A DNA stretch of 64,000 bases from Streptomyces plumbidurans (GCF_019857225.1 NZ_JAFJSY010000008.1:1-64000); one strand, 5' to 3'. Shown: positions 41,228 to 50,874, numbered from the stretch's first letter. Translations and numbers: made by a program. The notes: generated by a model from the letters alone, not told the origin.

Positions 41228-42406
41228 TCATGTGTGCTCCTCGGAATCGGGGGATGCGGGGTAGCGGGCGAGCAGCGGCGACTCGTGCAGGACCAAGGCG
41301 ATGGCGCCGAGCGCGCCGGCGGCTTCGCCGAGTGCGGCCGGGCGCAGATCGACGCGGTTGCGCGAGATCGGCATGAGGTCGGCGGCCAGGGCCCGGGCCA
41401 CACCGCCGAACAACGCCTCGCCCGCCTCGGCGAGTTCACCGCCGATGACGACGACGCCGGGGCCGATCGCGTTGCACACGGCGGCCAGTACGGTGCCGAC
41501 CTTGGCGCCGACACCGTCCAGCAGGGTGGCCGCGGCGGGGTCGGCGAGGAGGGTGGGCAGATCGTCCGCTCTGTCATGGGCCTCGAGTACGGCCCCGACG
41601 GAGGCGACCGTCTCCAGACACCCTCGCCCGCCGCACGAACATCGGCGTCCGTCCGGTTCGACGGTGATGTGCCCGAACTCCCCCGACAGTCCGTGGGCGC
41701 CCCGGTGCAGCGAGCCGCCCACGACCAGGCCGCCGCCGACGCCGTGCGACAGCCGCAGATACAGCACGTCCTGATCGCCGGCCGCGGCTCCCCACGTCGC
41801 CTCGGCGAGCGCGGCCAGGCGGGTGTTGTTGTCGACGAGGACGGGGACGCCGAACCGCTTGCGCAGCAGCAGCGGGAGGTCACGGCGGGGTTCGGTGCCG
41901 TCCTGCTCCTCCGCCGCGTCCTGCACCGGGCCGACGACACCGACGCCGATCGCTCCCAGCGAGCCCAGCCGCAAGGTGCCTCCGGCCAGTGAGCCGACGA
42001 GCCGTTCGGCGACGTCCACCCGCTCCTGCCAGGGCAGGTCCGGCTCGTGGGCCTCGCCGGCCGAACCCATCACCTCGTGGGCGACGTTGACCGCGGCCAC
42101 GTGCACCGCGCGCCGGGCGAAGTCGATGCCGATCGCCTGTCCCGCCTCGGGGTGCAGCGTCAGCGTCTCCACCGGCCGCCCGCGCCTGCGCTCCCCCGCG
42201 GCGGGCGCCGTGGCGACGACCGCGCCGCTGTCGACGAGCGCGCCGACGATGTCGTAGAGCGTCGTCCTCGACAGTCCGCTGTGGCGGCCCAGCTCGGCGC
42301 GGCTGAGCGGGCCGTGCTTGCGCAGCAGCCCGAGGACGAGCTCTTCGTGGCCGCGGCGCAGCCGCGCCAGCGGGCCGTCGTGGTGCAGTGGCATGGGCCA
42401 CAGCAT
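41228..42406 (-). CDS. ROK-family transcriptional regulator
   Basis: A 392-residue protein with an N-terminal winged HTH ([36 protein letters not shown]) and a ROK sugar-kinase-like domain. Visible motifs are [33 protein letters not shown] and the zinc site [21 protein letters not shown] (here given as [11 protein letters not shown] and [10 protein letters not shown]). It heads the operon and probably represses it until a sugar or sugar-like inducer binds. ATG 42406 is used; ATG 42394 is possible. Confidence 0.92.
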   Translation of the reverse strand: MLWPMPLHHDGPLARLRRGHEELVLGLLRKHGPLSRAELGRHSGLSRTTLYDIVGALVDSGAVVATAPAAGERRRGRPVETLTLHPEAGQAIGIDFARRAVHVAAVNVAHEVMGSAGEAHEPDLPWQERVDVAERLVGSLAGGTLRLGSLGAIGVGVVGPVQDAAEEQDGTEPRRDLPLLLRKRFGVPVLVDNNTRLAALAEATWGAAAGDQDVLYLRLSHGVGGGLVVGGSLHRGAHGLSGEFGHITVEPDGRRCSCGGRGCLETVASVGAVLEAHDRADDLPTLLADPAAATLLDGVGAKVGTVLAAVCNAIGPGVVVIGGELAEAGEALFGGVARALAADLMPISRNRVDLRPAALGEAAGALGAIALVLHESPLLARYPASPDSEEHT

Positions 42407-42417
42407 GAGGACGCCCG

Positions 42418-42452
42418 CGTTTTTTCGTCAACAGCCCGGAATAAATAAAACG
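42418..42452. promoter_or_regulatory. AT-rich inverted repeat before the ROK gene
   Basis: CGTTTT at 42418-42423 and AAAACG at 42447-42452 form the arms of an inverted repeat, with further G/C pairing outside (CCCGC and GCGGG, slightly offset). The segment is unusually A/T-rich for this genome and lies directly before the ROK start, where an autoregulatory operator is expected. A TTGACG on the minus strand is also here. Confidence 0.4.
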
Positions 42453-42591
42453 AGCGGGGCCACTCCCCGATCGGGCTCAAACATGCAGGTCAAGTGGGGC
42501 GTCTGCGGGCGGCACATGGGCGGCAGATTTTTATACGCCCGCAACAGTGGACGGCTCGCGCCGGGTCCAGGCGACTGTGTGCCGGCCCGGT

Positions 42592-43545
42592 TCACGCGTC
42601 GCGAACCGTGCGGAATCCCAGGTTCCCGGTGCTGCTGTCCGGTGTGTTGGAGGTGCGGGCGGCCACGCGGTACCGGTTGCAGTAGGAGCGGTGGCACAGG
42701 TACGAACCGCCGCGCATGACCCGGGAGGTGCCACGCTCGGGGCCCTGCGGGTTCGTGCGCGGACGGCCGCCGTGATCGGTGCCCCACCAGTCGGCGCACC
42801 ACTCCCAGACGTTGCCGGACATGTTGTGCAGACCGAAGCCGTTGGGCTCGTAGGCGTCGACGGGCGCCGTGCCGCGATAGCCGTCCTCCGCCGTGTTCTT
42901 GGTGGGGAAGTGCCCCTGCCAGATGTTGCAGCGGTGCTCGCCGCCCGGCGTCAGTTCGTCGCCCCACGGATAGCGGCGCTGATCGAGTCCGCCCCGGGCG
43001 GCGTACTCCCACTCGGCCTCGGTGGGCAGCCGGGTTCCGGCCCAGCGGCAGTACTCCTGCGCGTCGTGCCACGAGACGTGCACGACCGGGTGGTCTCCGC
43101 GGTCCGCCACCCCGCTGCCGGGCCCTTCGGGCGCCCGCCAGTACGCCCCTTCCACCCCGCACCACCAGGGCGTCTGCTCCGGGCGGGCCGCTCCGCGCCG
43201 CAGGGCGGCGGGCAGGAACCCCGCGAACACGTACGACCAGCCGAACCGCTCGGCCTCGGTGACGTACCCGGTCCCGTCCACGAAGGCGGCGAACCGCTCG
43301 TTGGTCACGGCGTGGACGTCGATCCAGAAGGGCGACACGGTGACGTCGCGAACGGGCCCTTCCCCGTCCTCCCGGAAACCGTCCGGGTCCTCGGTGCCCA
43401 TACGGAACGTCCCGCCCGTCAGCAGCACCATCCCGTCGGTCGCACCCGTACGCCCGTCGGCCGCCACCACCGCTCCGGCCGACCCTGTCCGCCCCGCACG
43501 GGCCGGCGCACAACAGCCCCCGGCCTCCCCCTCGGACCCCGCCAT
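42592..43545 (-). CDS. Formylglycine-generating enzyme (sulfatase-modifying)
   Basis: The 317-residue protein has the FGE-sulfatase domain. VLLTGGTFRMGTEDPDGFRE begins it, and GDHPVVHVSWHDAQEYCRWA, RLPTEAEWEYAARGGLDQ, NVWEWCADWW and SRVMRGGSYLCHRSYCNRYR follow. Cys284 and Cys289 are the active-site pair (C-x4-C), as in the Streptomyces coelicolor enzyme. It oxidises the sulfatase Cys to formylglycine. ATG 43545 has GGGAGG six bases upstream. It precedes the ROK operon by 185 bp on the same strand, next to the sulfatase that it should activate. Confidence 0.93.
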   Translation of the reverse strand: MAGSEGEAGGCCAPARAGRTGSAGAVVAADGRTGATDGMVLLTGGTFRMGTEDPDGFREDGEGPVRDVTVSPFWIDVHAVTNERFAAFVDGTGYVTEAERFGWSYVFAGFLPAALRRGAARPEQTPWWCGVEGAYWRAPEGPGSGVADRGDHPVVHVSWHDAQEYCRWAGTRLPTEAEWEYAARGGLDQRRYPWGDELTPGGEHRCNIWQGHFPTKNTAEDGYRGTAPVDAYEPNGFGLHNMSGNVWEWCADWWGTDHGGRPRTNPQGPERGTSRVMRGGSYLCHRSYCNRYRVAARTSNTPDSSTGNLGFRTVRDA

Positions 43546-43629
43546 ACGACCTCCCGTTACACGATTCTCCGATGCCGAGGCTACGACATGGTCCGCTGCG
43601 CCCTGTCCGGCCGCGGGCCTGTATCGGGG

Positions 43630-45093
43630 TCAGCCGTCGGCGCGCGCCGGGCCTGTTCGGTGCCGAGGGAGAGCGTCCGCCGCGGCCTTGTCCGTGTCCC
43701 GGGGAAGACGGGTGGCCGCGACGAGGCCGACGACTCCGATGACGGCCAGGCAGGCCATCGCGGCGGCGTAGGCGCCTTTGGTCAGTCCGGAGACGAGGAT
43801 GGTGCCGGCGATGGCCGTACCGAACGACGAGCCGAGGTTCGACACGCTGCGGGACAGCCCCGAGATCTCCCCCTGCTGCTCCTCCGGGAAGCTCGACTGC
43901 ACGACGTTGACCGACGGGGTCAGCATCATGCCGAGGCCCAGTCCGATCAGCAGCAGCCCGGGGACGAAGGCCCAGGCGGTGCTGAAGGCCCCGGCCAGGG
44001 CGATCAGGGCGACGATCCCGGCGATGGCGCCGGCGAAGCCGGTCGTGATGAGCAGGCGCTGGGAGCGCCGCTTCGCCATCCTCTCGGCGGTCAGGGACGT
44101 GAGCAGCAAGCCCAGAGTGGCCGCGGTGAAGATGACCCCGGTCTGTATGGCGTCGTATCCGCGGACGACCTGGAGGTAGGCCGCCACCGTGAAGGACGTG
44201 CCCATGAGCATCAGCCACTGCACGTTCTGGGTGACCAGACCGAGATTGGACGTGCGGTTGCGGAACAGGCTGCGCGGCAGCAGTGGTTCCTGCCCGGCAG
44301 CTTCCTTGGCGCGGACGTGGCGGAAGAACCACCACAGCACGAGTGCGCCGAGGGCCATGAGGCCGGCCATCAGCCAGATGTCGTTGTCGGCGGCGAGGAT
44401 GCCCATGACGACGAGGACGAGGCCGGCGGCGGCGAGCACCGCTCCGAAGGTGTCGAAGGAGGAGGTCGGATCGGGCGGCAGCGGATCGGTCATGCGCAGG
44501 CTGAGCAGCACGATCACCCCGATGACCAGGGCCTGGAACACGAACGCCGCCCGCCAGCTGATGCCCGAGGTGATGAGGCCGCCGATCAGCGGTCCGGCCG
44601 CGGCACCGGCACCGCCCAGCGCCATGACGACCCCGAAGGCACGGGCGCGGGAGGTCACGTCCGGGTACATGAGCGTGGCGAGGATGTAGACGGGCGGGAT
44701 GAGCAGGGCGGTCCCGACGCCTTCGAGGACCGCGTTGCCGAGGATCAGCACCCCCAGTCCCGGTGCGGCCGCGCACAGCAGGGCGCCGACGGCGTAGACG
44801 ACCAGACCGAGCAGGAAGCAGCGTTTGCGTCCGTAGCGCTCGGTGAGCTTGCCGCCGGGGATCATCAGGGCCGCCATCACCAGCAGGAAGAGGGTGATCG
44901 CCACCTGCACGCCCTGCACGGTGGTGTCGAGGTCCTTGCTGATGTCGTTGATCATCACGTTCATGTTGGAGCCGGCGAAACTGCAGATGAACTGGGCGAG
45001 GGCCAGGGCGGCCAGGACGCGTCTGCTGCCCGCTATCTGGTTTCGCTCGGCCGTCTCGACCACTTCTGTCGCCTCCTGGCGCCCCTTCGGCAT
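43630..45093 (-). CDS. MFS transporter, DHA2 (EmrB/QacA) type
   Basis: A 487-residue transporter with fourteen expected helices. LAALALAQFICSFAGSNMNV, PGGKLTERYGRKRCFLLGLV and ITSGISWRAAFVFQALVIGV match the fourteen-helix drug:H+ antiporter group. ATG 45093 is the first reasonable start, though no strong ribosome site is seen. No regulator lies directly beside it. The region upstream is antisense to nothing coding until the GH15 start. Confidence 0.88.
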   Translation of the reverse strand: MPKGRQEATEVVETAERNQIAGSRRVLAALALAQFICSFAGSNMNVMINDISKDLDTTVQGVQVAITLFLLVMAALMIPGGKLTERYGRKRCFLLGLVVYAVGALLCAAAPGLGVLILGNAVLEGVGTALLIPPVYILATLMYPDVTSRARAFGVVMALGGAGAAAGPLIGGLITSGISWRAAFVFQALVIGVIVLLSLRMTDPLPPDPTSSFDTFGAVLAAAGLVLVVMGILAADNDIWLMAGLMALGALVLWWFFRHVRAKEAAGQEPLLPRSLFRNRTSNLGLVTQNVQWLMLMGTSFTVAAYLQVVRGYDAIQTGVIFTAATLGLLLTSLTAERMAKRRSQRLLITTGFAGAIAGIVALIALAGAFSTAWAFVPGLLLIGLGLGMMLTPSVNVVQSSFPEEQQGEISGLSRSVSNLGSSFGTAIAGTILVSGLTKGAYAAAMACLAVIGVVGLVAATRLPRDTDKAAADALPRHRTGPARADG

Positions 45094-45165
45094 CGGCCAT
45101 GCACCGGGCAGGGGCCCGCCTCCGCCTGCCTTCGTCCAGGGTTCGGCGGCGCCCGCGGCGCCTGC

Positions 45166-45184
45166 CTCACCCACCGGGGGTGAA
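45166..45184. promoter_or_regulatory. Regulon inverted repeat, copy 1 (before GH15)
   Basis: CTCACCC-ACCGG-GGGTGAA, with 6 of 7 arm positions paired. It lies 99 bp before the GH15 start and belongs to a family of six elements at 45166-55485, each upstream of a gene in this block. Confidence 0.65.
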
Positions 45185-45282
45185 GCCCTCCCGGTGCGGG
45201 GTTGCCAGGTTGGGCACACGTGGACGGCGCGATGTCGCGGCACGCGGGTGCCCGAGGGCGCGCGGCGGGAAGGAGAACGCTC

Positions 45283-47115
45283 ATGCAACGCTATGCCCCG
45301 ATCGAGAACCACGGGCTGGTGGGAGACCTGCAGACCGCGGCACTGGTCTCGTCCGAGGGAACGGTCGACTGGCTGTGCGCGCCGAGGTTCGACTCGCCCA
45401 GCGTGTTCGCGTCCATCCTCGATCACGAGCACGGCGGGTACTTCAGCGTCTCCGCCGACAGCAGGCGGCCCCCGGTCCAGCTGTATCTGCAGGACACCGC
45501 CGTCCTCGTGACCCGCTTCCTCGCCGAGGAGGGTGTCGGGGAGGTCATCGACTTCATGCCGGTGGACCGTCCCGAGCAACCCGCGGACACGCACCGCCTG
45601 GTCAGGGTGTTCCATGTGGCGCGGGGCCGGGTGCGCTTCTCGCTCGAGTGCCGCCCCCGCTTCGACTACGGGCGTGCCGCGCACCGCCTGGACATGCGCG
45701 AGGACGCGATCCGCTTCGAGAGCGCCGGTGCCCGGGCCGTGCTGCAGAGCGCGGGTCCGCTGCGGTGGAGCCGGGACGGCGACGACGTCCTCGGTGAACT
45801 CACGCTCGGCCAGGACGAGTTGGCCGCCGTGGTGCTGACGCTCGGAGCCTCGCGGGACATGCGGGTGGCTCCGGTCGGGCCCGCGGAGATCAGGGAACTG
45901 TTCGAGCGGACCCGGGACTTCTGGCACAGCTGGATTCGCCGCAGCACCTATGACGGACGCTGGCAGGACATGGTGAACCGGTCGGCCATCACCCTGAAGC
46001 TGCTCACCTACGCGCCCACCGGAGCACCCGTGGCGGCGGCCACCATGGGCCTGCCCGAGCAGATCGGCGGCGGACGCAACTGGGACTACCGCTACACCTG
46101 GGTCCGTGACGCCTCGCTGTCGGTGGGCGCCCTGCTCGGCCTCGGCTACGTCGACGAGGCCGTGGCCTTCCGCCACTGGCTGGGCGACCGGATCCGGGCG
46201 GGTCGCACGGTCAGCGGTGAGCCGCTGCAGATCATGTACCGGATCGACGGCGACCCGGAACTGCCGGAGGAGGTCCTCGACCACTTCGAGGGCTACCGCG
46301 GCTCGGCGCCGGTGCGCGTCGGCAACGGCGCGGCCGGTCAGCTCCAGCTCGACATCTATGGAGAGGCGGCACTCGCGCTGGCCCAGTCCGTGGACGGCAT
46401 CGCCGACGTGCCGCCGTACGACGGCTGGCAGGCCCTTTCGGGGGTGCTGGACTGGCTGGTGAAGGCCTGGGACCGGCCGGACGAGGGGATCTGGGAGACC
46501 CGCGGCGGCCAGCAGGACTTCACCTACAGCCGGCTGATGTGCTGGGCCGCCTTCGACCGTGGGCTGCGGATGGCCCAGCGGTACGCCAGGCCCGCCGACA
46601 CCGCGCAGTGGATCACGGCCCGCGACGACATCCTGCGGCAGGTGATGGAACGGGGCTGGAGTGCAAAGCGCCAGGCGTTCGTCCAGCAGTACGACGACAC
46701 CACCCTGGACGCGTCCCTGCTGCTCATGCCCCAGGTCGGGTTCATCTCGGCGAAGGACCCCCGCTGGCTCTCCACCCTGCAGGCCATGGAGCAGGAGCTG
46801 GTCTCGGACAGTCTCGTCCACCGCTACGACCCGGCGGCCTCCCCGGACGGTCTGCGCGGCAGCGAGGGCACGTTCTCGCTGTGCAGTTTCCTGTACGTCG
46901 ACGCGCTCGCGCGGTCCGGACAGCTCGGACCGGCCCGCTACGCCTTCGACAAGATGCTGACGTACGCGAACCAGGCGGGTCTGTTCGCGGAGGAGATCGG
47001 CCCGACGGGAGAACAACTCGGCAACTTCCCGCAGGCCTTCACCCACCTCGCCCTGATCACCGCCGCGCTCTCCCTGGACCGGCAGATGAACAGGGCGGAC
47101 CGGGTCGCCGCGTAG
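45283..47115 (+). CDS. Glycoside hydrolase family 15 (glucoamylase/trehalase-like)
   Basis: A 610-residue cytoplasmic GH15 protein without signal peptide. It has [59 protein letters not shown] and LPPYDG-like [12 protein letters not shown]. The probable catalytic Glu residues are at about 402 ([10 protein letters not shown]) and 569-575 ([19 protein letters not shown]). Actinobacterial homologues of this type include trehalases as well as glucoamylases, so trehalose breakdown after stress is an option. ATG 45283 has GGAAGGAG upstream. Regulon repeat copy 1 lies 99 bp before the start. Confidence 0.92.
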   Translation: MQRYAPIENHGLVGDLQTAALVSSEGTVDWLCAPRFDSPSVFASILDHEHGGYFSVSADSRRPPVQLYLQDTAVLVTRFLAEEGVGEVIDFMPVDRPEQPADTHRLVRVFHVARGRVRFSLECRPRFDYGRAAHRLDMREDAIRFESAGARAVLQSAGPLRWSRDGDDVLGELTLGQDELAAVVLTLGASRDMRVAPVGPAEIRELFERTRDFWHSWIRRSTYDGRWQDMVNRSAITLKLLTYAPTGAPVAAATMGLPEQIGGGRNWDYRYTWVRDASLSVGALLGLGYVDEAVAFRHWLGDRIRAGRTVSGEPLQIMYRIDGDPELPEEVLDHFEGYRGSAPVRVGNGAAGQLQLDIYGEAALALAQSVDGIADVPPYDGWQALSGVLDWLVKAWDRPDEGIWETRGGQQDFTYSRLMCWAAFDRGLRMAQRYARPADTAQWITARDDILRQVMERGWSAKRQAFVQQYDDTTLDASLLLMPQVGFISAKDPRWLSTLQAMEQELVSDSLVHRYDPAASPDGLRGSEGTFSLCSFLYVDALARSGQLGPARYAFDKMLTYANQAGLFAEEIGPTGEQLGNFPQAFTHLALITAALSLDRQMNRADRVAA

Positions 47116-47129
47116 GCCTTTGGGCTTAT

Positions 47130-47149
47130 CGGCCCCATGATGAGGGCCG
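47130..47149 (+). terminator. Small hairpin after GH15
   Basis: CGGCCC (47130-47135) pairs with GGGCCG (47144-47149) around an 8-base loop, 14 bp after the GH15 stop. It may separate GH15 from the LuxR transcription unit. Only 6 bp of stem, so modest. Confidence 0.4.
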
Positions 47150-47175
47150 TTCGGCCGGGCGGAGGGACCACCGGA

Positions 47176-47194
47176 CCGACCCGCGCCGGGCGAG
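47176..47194. promoter_or_regulatory. Regulon inverted repeat, weak copy 2 (before the LAL regulator)
   Basis: CCGACCC-GCGCC-GGGCGAG matches the core with three arm changes. It lies 61 bp before the LAL start, the same position as the other copies, and could allow autoregulation. Confidence 0.4.
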
Positions 47195-47255
47195 CGACTG
47201 CGAAAGATGGGACCCTGAGCGCAGGGAAGTGCTGCCCGAGGCCTGACACACAGTA

Positions 47256-49928
47256 GTGGTGGTGAGTGCCGTGGAGAGCAGTCCGACACCGGCCGGACAC
47301 CGCGTCGATCCGCTCGGAGACCCATTTCTGCGCACCTGTTTCGCCCTGCCTGCACGGCCCGTGACATTCCTGCCGCGACCGCGGCTGACCAGGCACCTCG
47401 ACCAGGCACTGCGCACACCGCTGACGATGGTCAACGGCGCGGCGGGGGCGGGAAAAACGCTCCTGGTCGCCGACTGGGCCGCGGGCCTGGCGCGGGCACC
47501 GGCCTGGCTCACCGTCGAGTCGGAGGAGAAGCGGCCGGGGATGTTCTGGGCGTACTTCCTCCATGCCCTGCGGGCGTGCGGCAGCCCGGTCTCCGGGCAG
47601 GTCGACCGGCCTGCCGACGCGAACCGTGTGAGCCGCCGGATGCTGTCGGCGATCGCCGAGGATTTGGAGGGCCGCAGCCCGGCCGTAACCGTCGTGCTCG
47701 ACGAGTACGACCGGGTGACTGTGCCGGAGGTCGCGGAGCAGCTGGACTTCGTGCTGCAGCATGCCGGGCAGGGGCTGCGTCTGGTCCTGGTCACCCGCAC
47801 CGAGCCGATGCTGTCGCTGCACCGCTACCGGGCGGCCGGAGCGCTGACGGAGATCCGCAACGCCGATCTGGCCTTCACGCCCGAGGAGGCCGCGGCACTG
47901 CTGGGGCGGCACGGGCTGAGCCTGCCCGTCGCCACGGCACGCGCCCTGGTGCAGCGCACCCGTGGCTGGGCCGCCGGGCTGCGGCTGAGCGCCCTGGCCG
48001 CACAGCACAGCCCTGACCCGGAGACGTATCTGAAGGAGTTCGAGGCGGGCCGCAGCACCGTCGCCGACTTCCTGCTGGCCGAGGTGCTCAAGCGGCAGCC
48101 GACGCAGACCCAGGACCTGCTGCTGCGGGTCAGCGTCCTGGATCGCCTGTGCCCGGATCTGGCCAACGCGCTGACCGGTCGCAGCGACGCCGACCGCATT
48201 CTGTCCGAACTGTGTGGCAGCAACGCGTTCGTCGAACAGCTCGGGCACTCCTGGTACCGCCTGCACCCCTTGTTCGGGGAGATACTCCGGGCGCATCTGC
48301 GGGTGCGCTGCCCCGGTCTGGAGCCCGAGCTGCACCGGCGGGCGGCGCGGTGGCTGCGGGGGGCCGGTTCGCTGCGGGGAACGCTCACCCATGGCGCCGC
48401 GGCCGGCGACTGGGAGTTCACCGCCGGTGCCCTGGTGGACGATCTGGCGATCGGGCAGTTCTTCACGGGCCTGCGCTCCGACGACCTGGCCCGGCTGTTC
48501 TCCCGGATGGATCCCGGCGCCGGCGGCCCGGCGGCCGACCTGGTGCGGGCGGCCCGCGACCTGTCGCAGAGCGATCTCGACCACGGCACGGCCCATCTGC
48601 GGCACGCCGAGGCCAGGTTCGCCACCGGCACGGCCGATCCGGCGACAGCGCAGCTGTGCTGTGCCCTGCTCGAGGCGCTGGCCGCCCGGTTGAGCGGCTC
48701 CCCCGCGCGGGCGGAACGGGCCGCCGAGGCGGCCGACGAGGTGCAGCCGGGGGTCCCGTCGCACCTGCTGGACAAGCACCCGGAACTGCCCGCGCTGCTG
48801 CTGACGCATCTGGGCTCCGCGCGGGTGTGGGCCGGGCGCTTCGAGGACGCGCGTGTCTCTCTGTCCAAGGTGGTGGGCTCCCCCGCCGGTGCCTCCACCC
48901 TGCTCGCCCGCGAGGAGTCCCTGGGCCATCTGGCTCTGATCGACTATCTGAACGGCTGGACGGACAGGGCGGAGCACAAGGCCCTGGAGGCGGTGAGCGG
49001 CACCGAGCAGTGCGGCCCCTTCGGGCCTGCGGGCTCCGGCATCGGACGCGTGGTCCTGGCAGCCGTGGCTGTGGACCGGGACGAGCTGGCCCGGGCCGAG
49101 GCGCTGCTGGACGAGGCGGACGGGCAACCCGGCGCCTTGCACGATCCCGTGACGGCCGCCGGACGGGCCATGGTGGCGGCCCGGCTGCAACTGGCCCGGG
49201 GCAACACACGCGCCGCCGTCGAGGCCGCCGACCCGGCCGTCTCGGCCGACGTGGCCTCTCCCTGGGCCGACAGCGCCGAGACGCTGGTGACGTCGGCCGC
49301 CCATCTGGCCGAGGGCCGGGGCGAGAGCGCCGCCGAGGTGCTGCGGCAGTTGGGCGACGGGCGGCCGGCCTGTGCCGTGGAAGCCGCCCGGATCCAGCTC
49401 GCCGTGGGCAATGCGGGGGCCGCGATCGACCTCCTCGACGGCGTGCCCGGCGCGCGCCCCGCGGGCCCTGCGGTGACCGTCCGGGCGTCGTTGGTGCGCG
49501 CCCAGGCCGCGGACGCCTCGGGGGACGCGGTGAGCGCCCGCAGGCTGGTCGCGCAGGCCCTGCACGAGGCGCGGCGCGAGCGGCTGCGGCGCCCCTTCCT
49601 CGATGCCGGGCGGTGGCTGCGGCCGCTGCTGGTGACGGCTCCGCTGAACCAGCTCGCGGCGGGGTGGCTCAGGCCCGGCCCCTCTCCGTACGGTCCACCG
49701 GCCGGGCTCGGAGGTCCGCCCTGGCCGATCGTGGTGGAGGAGCTGAGCGCACGCGAGCAGGACGTCCTGGAGCGGCTTGCGCAGATGATGTCGACGCAGG
49801 AGATCGCCGCGGATCTCTTCGTGTCGGTGAACACGGTGAAGACCCACCTCAAGAGCCTGTACCGCAAGCTCGGGGTGAACCGCCGCAGCGACGCCGCGCG
49901 CCGCGGGCGCGACCTGCAGCTGCTGTGA
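47256..49928 (+). CDS. Large ATP-binding LuxR (LAL/MalT-type) transcriptional regulator
   Basis: An 890-residue regulator. The N-terminal NTPase has Walker A GAAGAGKT (about residue 61) and Walker B VVLDEYDRV. A long TPR-like helical region follows (about 300-800). The C-terminal LuxR HTH (about 828-885) contains SAREQDVLERLAQMMSTQEI, AADLFVSVNTVKTHLKSLYR and KLGVNRRS. MalT-type regulators are switched by a small ligand plus ATP. The gene sits inside the block carrying the six inverted repeats and is the best candidate to bind them. The GTG at 47256 lacks an obvious ribosome site; other GTGs follow in frame. Confidence 0.92.
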   Translation: MVVSAVESSPTPAGHRVDPLGDPFLRTCFALPARPVTFLPRPRLTRHLDQALRTPLTMVNGAAGAGKTLLVADWAAGLARAPAWLTVESEEKRPGMFWAYFLHALRACGSPVSGQVDRPADANRVSRRMLSAIAEDLEGRSPAVTVVLDEYDRVTVPEVAEQLDFVLQHAGQGLRLVLVTRTEPMLSLHRYRAAGALTEIRNADLAFTPEEAAALLGRHGLSLPVATARALVQRTRGWAAGLRLSALAAQHSPDPETYLKEFEAGRSTVADFLLAEVLKRQPTQTQDLLLRVSVLDRLCPDLANALTGRSDADRILSELCGSNAFVEQLGHSWYRLHPLFGEILRAHLRVRCPGLEPELHRRAARWLRGAGSLRGTLTHGAAAGDWEFTAGALVDDLAIGQFFTGLRSDDLARLFSRMDPGAGGPAADLVRAARDLSQSDLDHGTAHLRHAEARFATGTADPATAQLCCALLEALAARLSGSPARAERAAEAADEVQPGVPSHLLDKHPELPALLLTHLGSARVWAGRFEDARVSLSKVVGSPAGASTLLAREESLGHLALIDYLNGWTDRAEHKALEAVSGTEQCGPFGPAGSGIGRVVLAAVAVDRDELARAEALLDEADGQPGALHDPVTAAGRAMVAARLQLARGNTRAAVEAADPAVSADVASPWADSAETLVTSAAHLAEGRGESAAEVLRQLGDGRPACAVEAARIQLAVGNAGAAIDLLDGVPGARPAGPAVTVRASLVRAQAADASGDAVSARRLVAQALHEARRERLRRPFLDAGRWLRPLLVTAPLNQLAAGWLRPGPSPYGPPAGLGGPPWPIVVEELSAREQDVLERLAQMMSTQEIAADLFVSVNTVKTHLKSLYRKLGVNRRSDAARRGRDLQLL

Positions 49929-49939
49929 CCTCGGTGGGT

Positions 49940-49958
49940 CTCGCCCATGGCGGGTGAG
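49940..49958. promoter_or_regulatory. Regulon inverted repeat, copy 3
   Basis: CTCGCCC-ATGGC-GGGTGAG, one arm mismatch. It lies 12 bp after the LAL stop and 53 bp before the start of the next membrane protein gene. Confidence 0.6.
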
Positions 49959-50011
49959 GCATCGCCGCTCCGCCTCCGGTGTGATCGAAGGGGCCGACCA
50001 CAGGGAGCGCG

Positions 50012-50530
50012 ATGTCCAGGACCGAGCGCACCACCGTCCACGAGCGCAAGGTCGAACGCCGTGCGCACGCGGACTACACCGGAGGCGTCTACGGGTCGAT
50101 GCTCGCCGCCTCGGTGGTGATCGGGGCCGGTGCTCTCGGCTCGTTCCCGCGTCTGGAGCTGGTGCTGCTGTTGCTGCTGACCGGCGTGGTGTTCTGGATC
50201 GCGCACGTGCACGCCCAGCTGTTCGGTGCGCGGCTGGCACAGCGGCCGCTCGACCGCCACGGGGTGGTGCACGTGCTGCGGGACGAGTGGCCGATCGTCA
50301 AGGCGGCCGTTCCGCCGGCCGTCGCGGTGGCCGTCAGCCCGCTGCTGGGCCTCGACGGGTCGGCGACCGTCTGGCTGGCGCTGTCCGTGGCGGTGGCCGG
50401 GCAGGTGGGGTGGTCCGTCGCCGCGGCCCGCCGGGCCGGTGCCTCCCGGCGCCTGATGGCGTCGAGCGCCGCGGTGAATCTGGTACTCGGCCTGCTGATC
50501 ATCTCCTTCAAGCTGTTCCTGAAGCACTGA
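50012..50530 (+). CDS. Membrane protein of unknown function
   Basis: A 172-residue protein. After a basic N-terminus (RTERTTVHERKVERRAHA) come four or five hydrophobic segments (SMLAASVVIGAGALGSF, LELVLLLLLTGVVFWIAHVH, AAVPPAVAVAVSPLLGL, VWLALSVAVAGQVGWSVAAA, AVNLVLGLLIISFKLFL). I know similar proteins in Streptomyces as hypothetical integral membrane proteins. ATG 50012 has AGGGAG upstream; repeat copy 3 is in its promoter. Confidence 0.8.
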   Translation: MSRTERTTVHERKVERRAHADYTGGVYGSMLAASVVIGAGALGSFPRLELVLLLLLTGVVFWIAHVHAQLFGARLAQRPLDRHGVVHVLRDEWPIVKAAVPPAVAVAVSPLLGLDGSATVWLALSVAVAGQVGWSVAAARRAGASRRLMASSAAVNLVLGLLIISFKLFLKH

Positions 50531-50542
50531 CGTCCGGGGCGG

Positions 50543-50561
50543 CTCACCTGCGCCGGGTGAG
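50543..50561. promoter_or_regulatory. Regulon inverted repeat, copy 4
   Basis: CTCACCT-GCGCC-GGGTGAG, one arm mismatch, followed by GC. It is nearly identical to copy 6 (55467-55485) and lies 81 bp before the 65-residue gene. Confidence 0.65.
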
Positions 50562-50642
50562 GCCCGGGGAACCCGCCGGGGCGGACGATCGCATGGCGGG
50601 GCGCAGAACCGCCTCCTCCCGGCCTCCGTGGGAGCAAGCCAC

Positions 50643-50840
50643 ATGCGCTACGAGATCCGAGTCGACGGAATGATGTCGGACACCCTGGCCAAGGCTTTCC
50701 CGGAACTCGACCACGTGGTGATGTCCGGTCAGACGGTGCTGTACGGGTTCGTCGTCGACGAGGCCCAGCTCTACGGGCTGCTGGCGCGCTGCCAGTCGCT
50801 GGGCCTGCACGTCCTGGAGATGCGCCAGGTCCCCGGGTGA
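50643..50840 (+). CDS. Small conserved-looking protein, 65 residues
   Basis: ATG 50643 has GGGAG eight bases upstream. The 65 residues form an alternating alpha/beta pattern (RYEIRVDGMMSDTLAKAFPE, LYGFVVDEAQLYGLLARCQS, LGLHVLEMRQVPG). It may be a ferredoxin-like or ACT-like single domain. No signal peptide and no catalytic motif. Regulon repeat copy 4 in its promoter argues that it is real and stress-related. I cannot name the family. Confidence 0.7.
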   Translation: MRYEIRVDGMMSDTLAKAFPELDHVVMSGQTVLYGFVVDEAQLYGLLARCQSLGLHVLEMRQVPG

Positions 50841-50874
50841 GCGGGAAGCGGGCTCGCGGGCCCTGAGCGCTCAC
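50837..50874. terminator. Inverted repeat between convergent genes
   Basis: GTGAGCG (50837-50843) and CGCTCAC (50868-50874) are perfect complements and overlap both stop codons. The 24-base interior is G/C-rich and partly self-paired. A weak bidirectional terminator is possible. Confidence 0.35.

Noticed and set aside
45094..47418. Upstream extension of the MFS frame across the GH15 gene
   Set aside because: It is antisense to GH15 and has no membrane or transporter character. The start at 45093 is sufficient.
46938..50240. Very long minus-strand frame opposite the LAL regulator
   Set aside because: Gln/Arg/Gly-rich low-complexity translation; LAL motifs on the other strand are clear.
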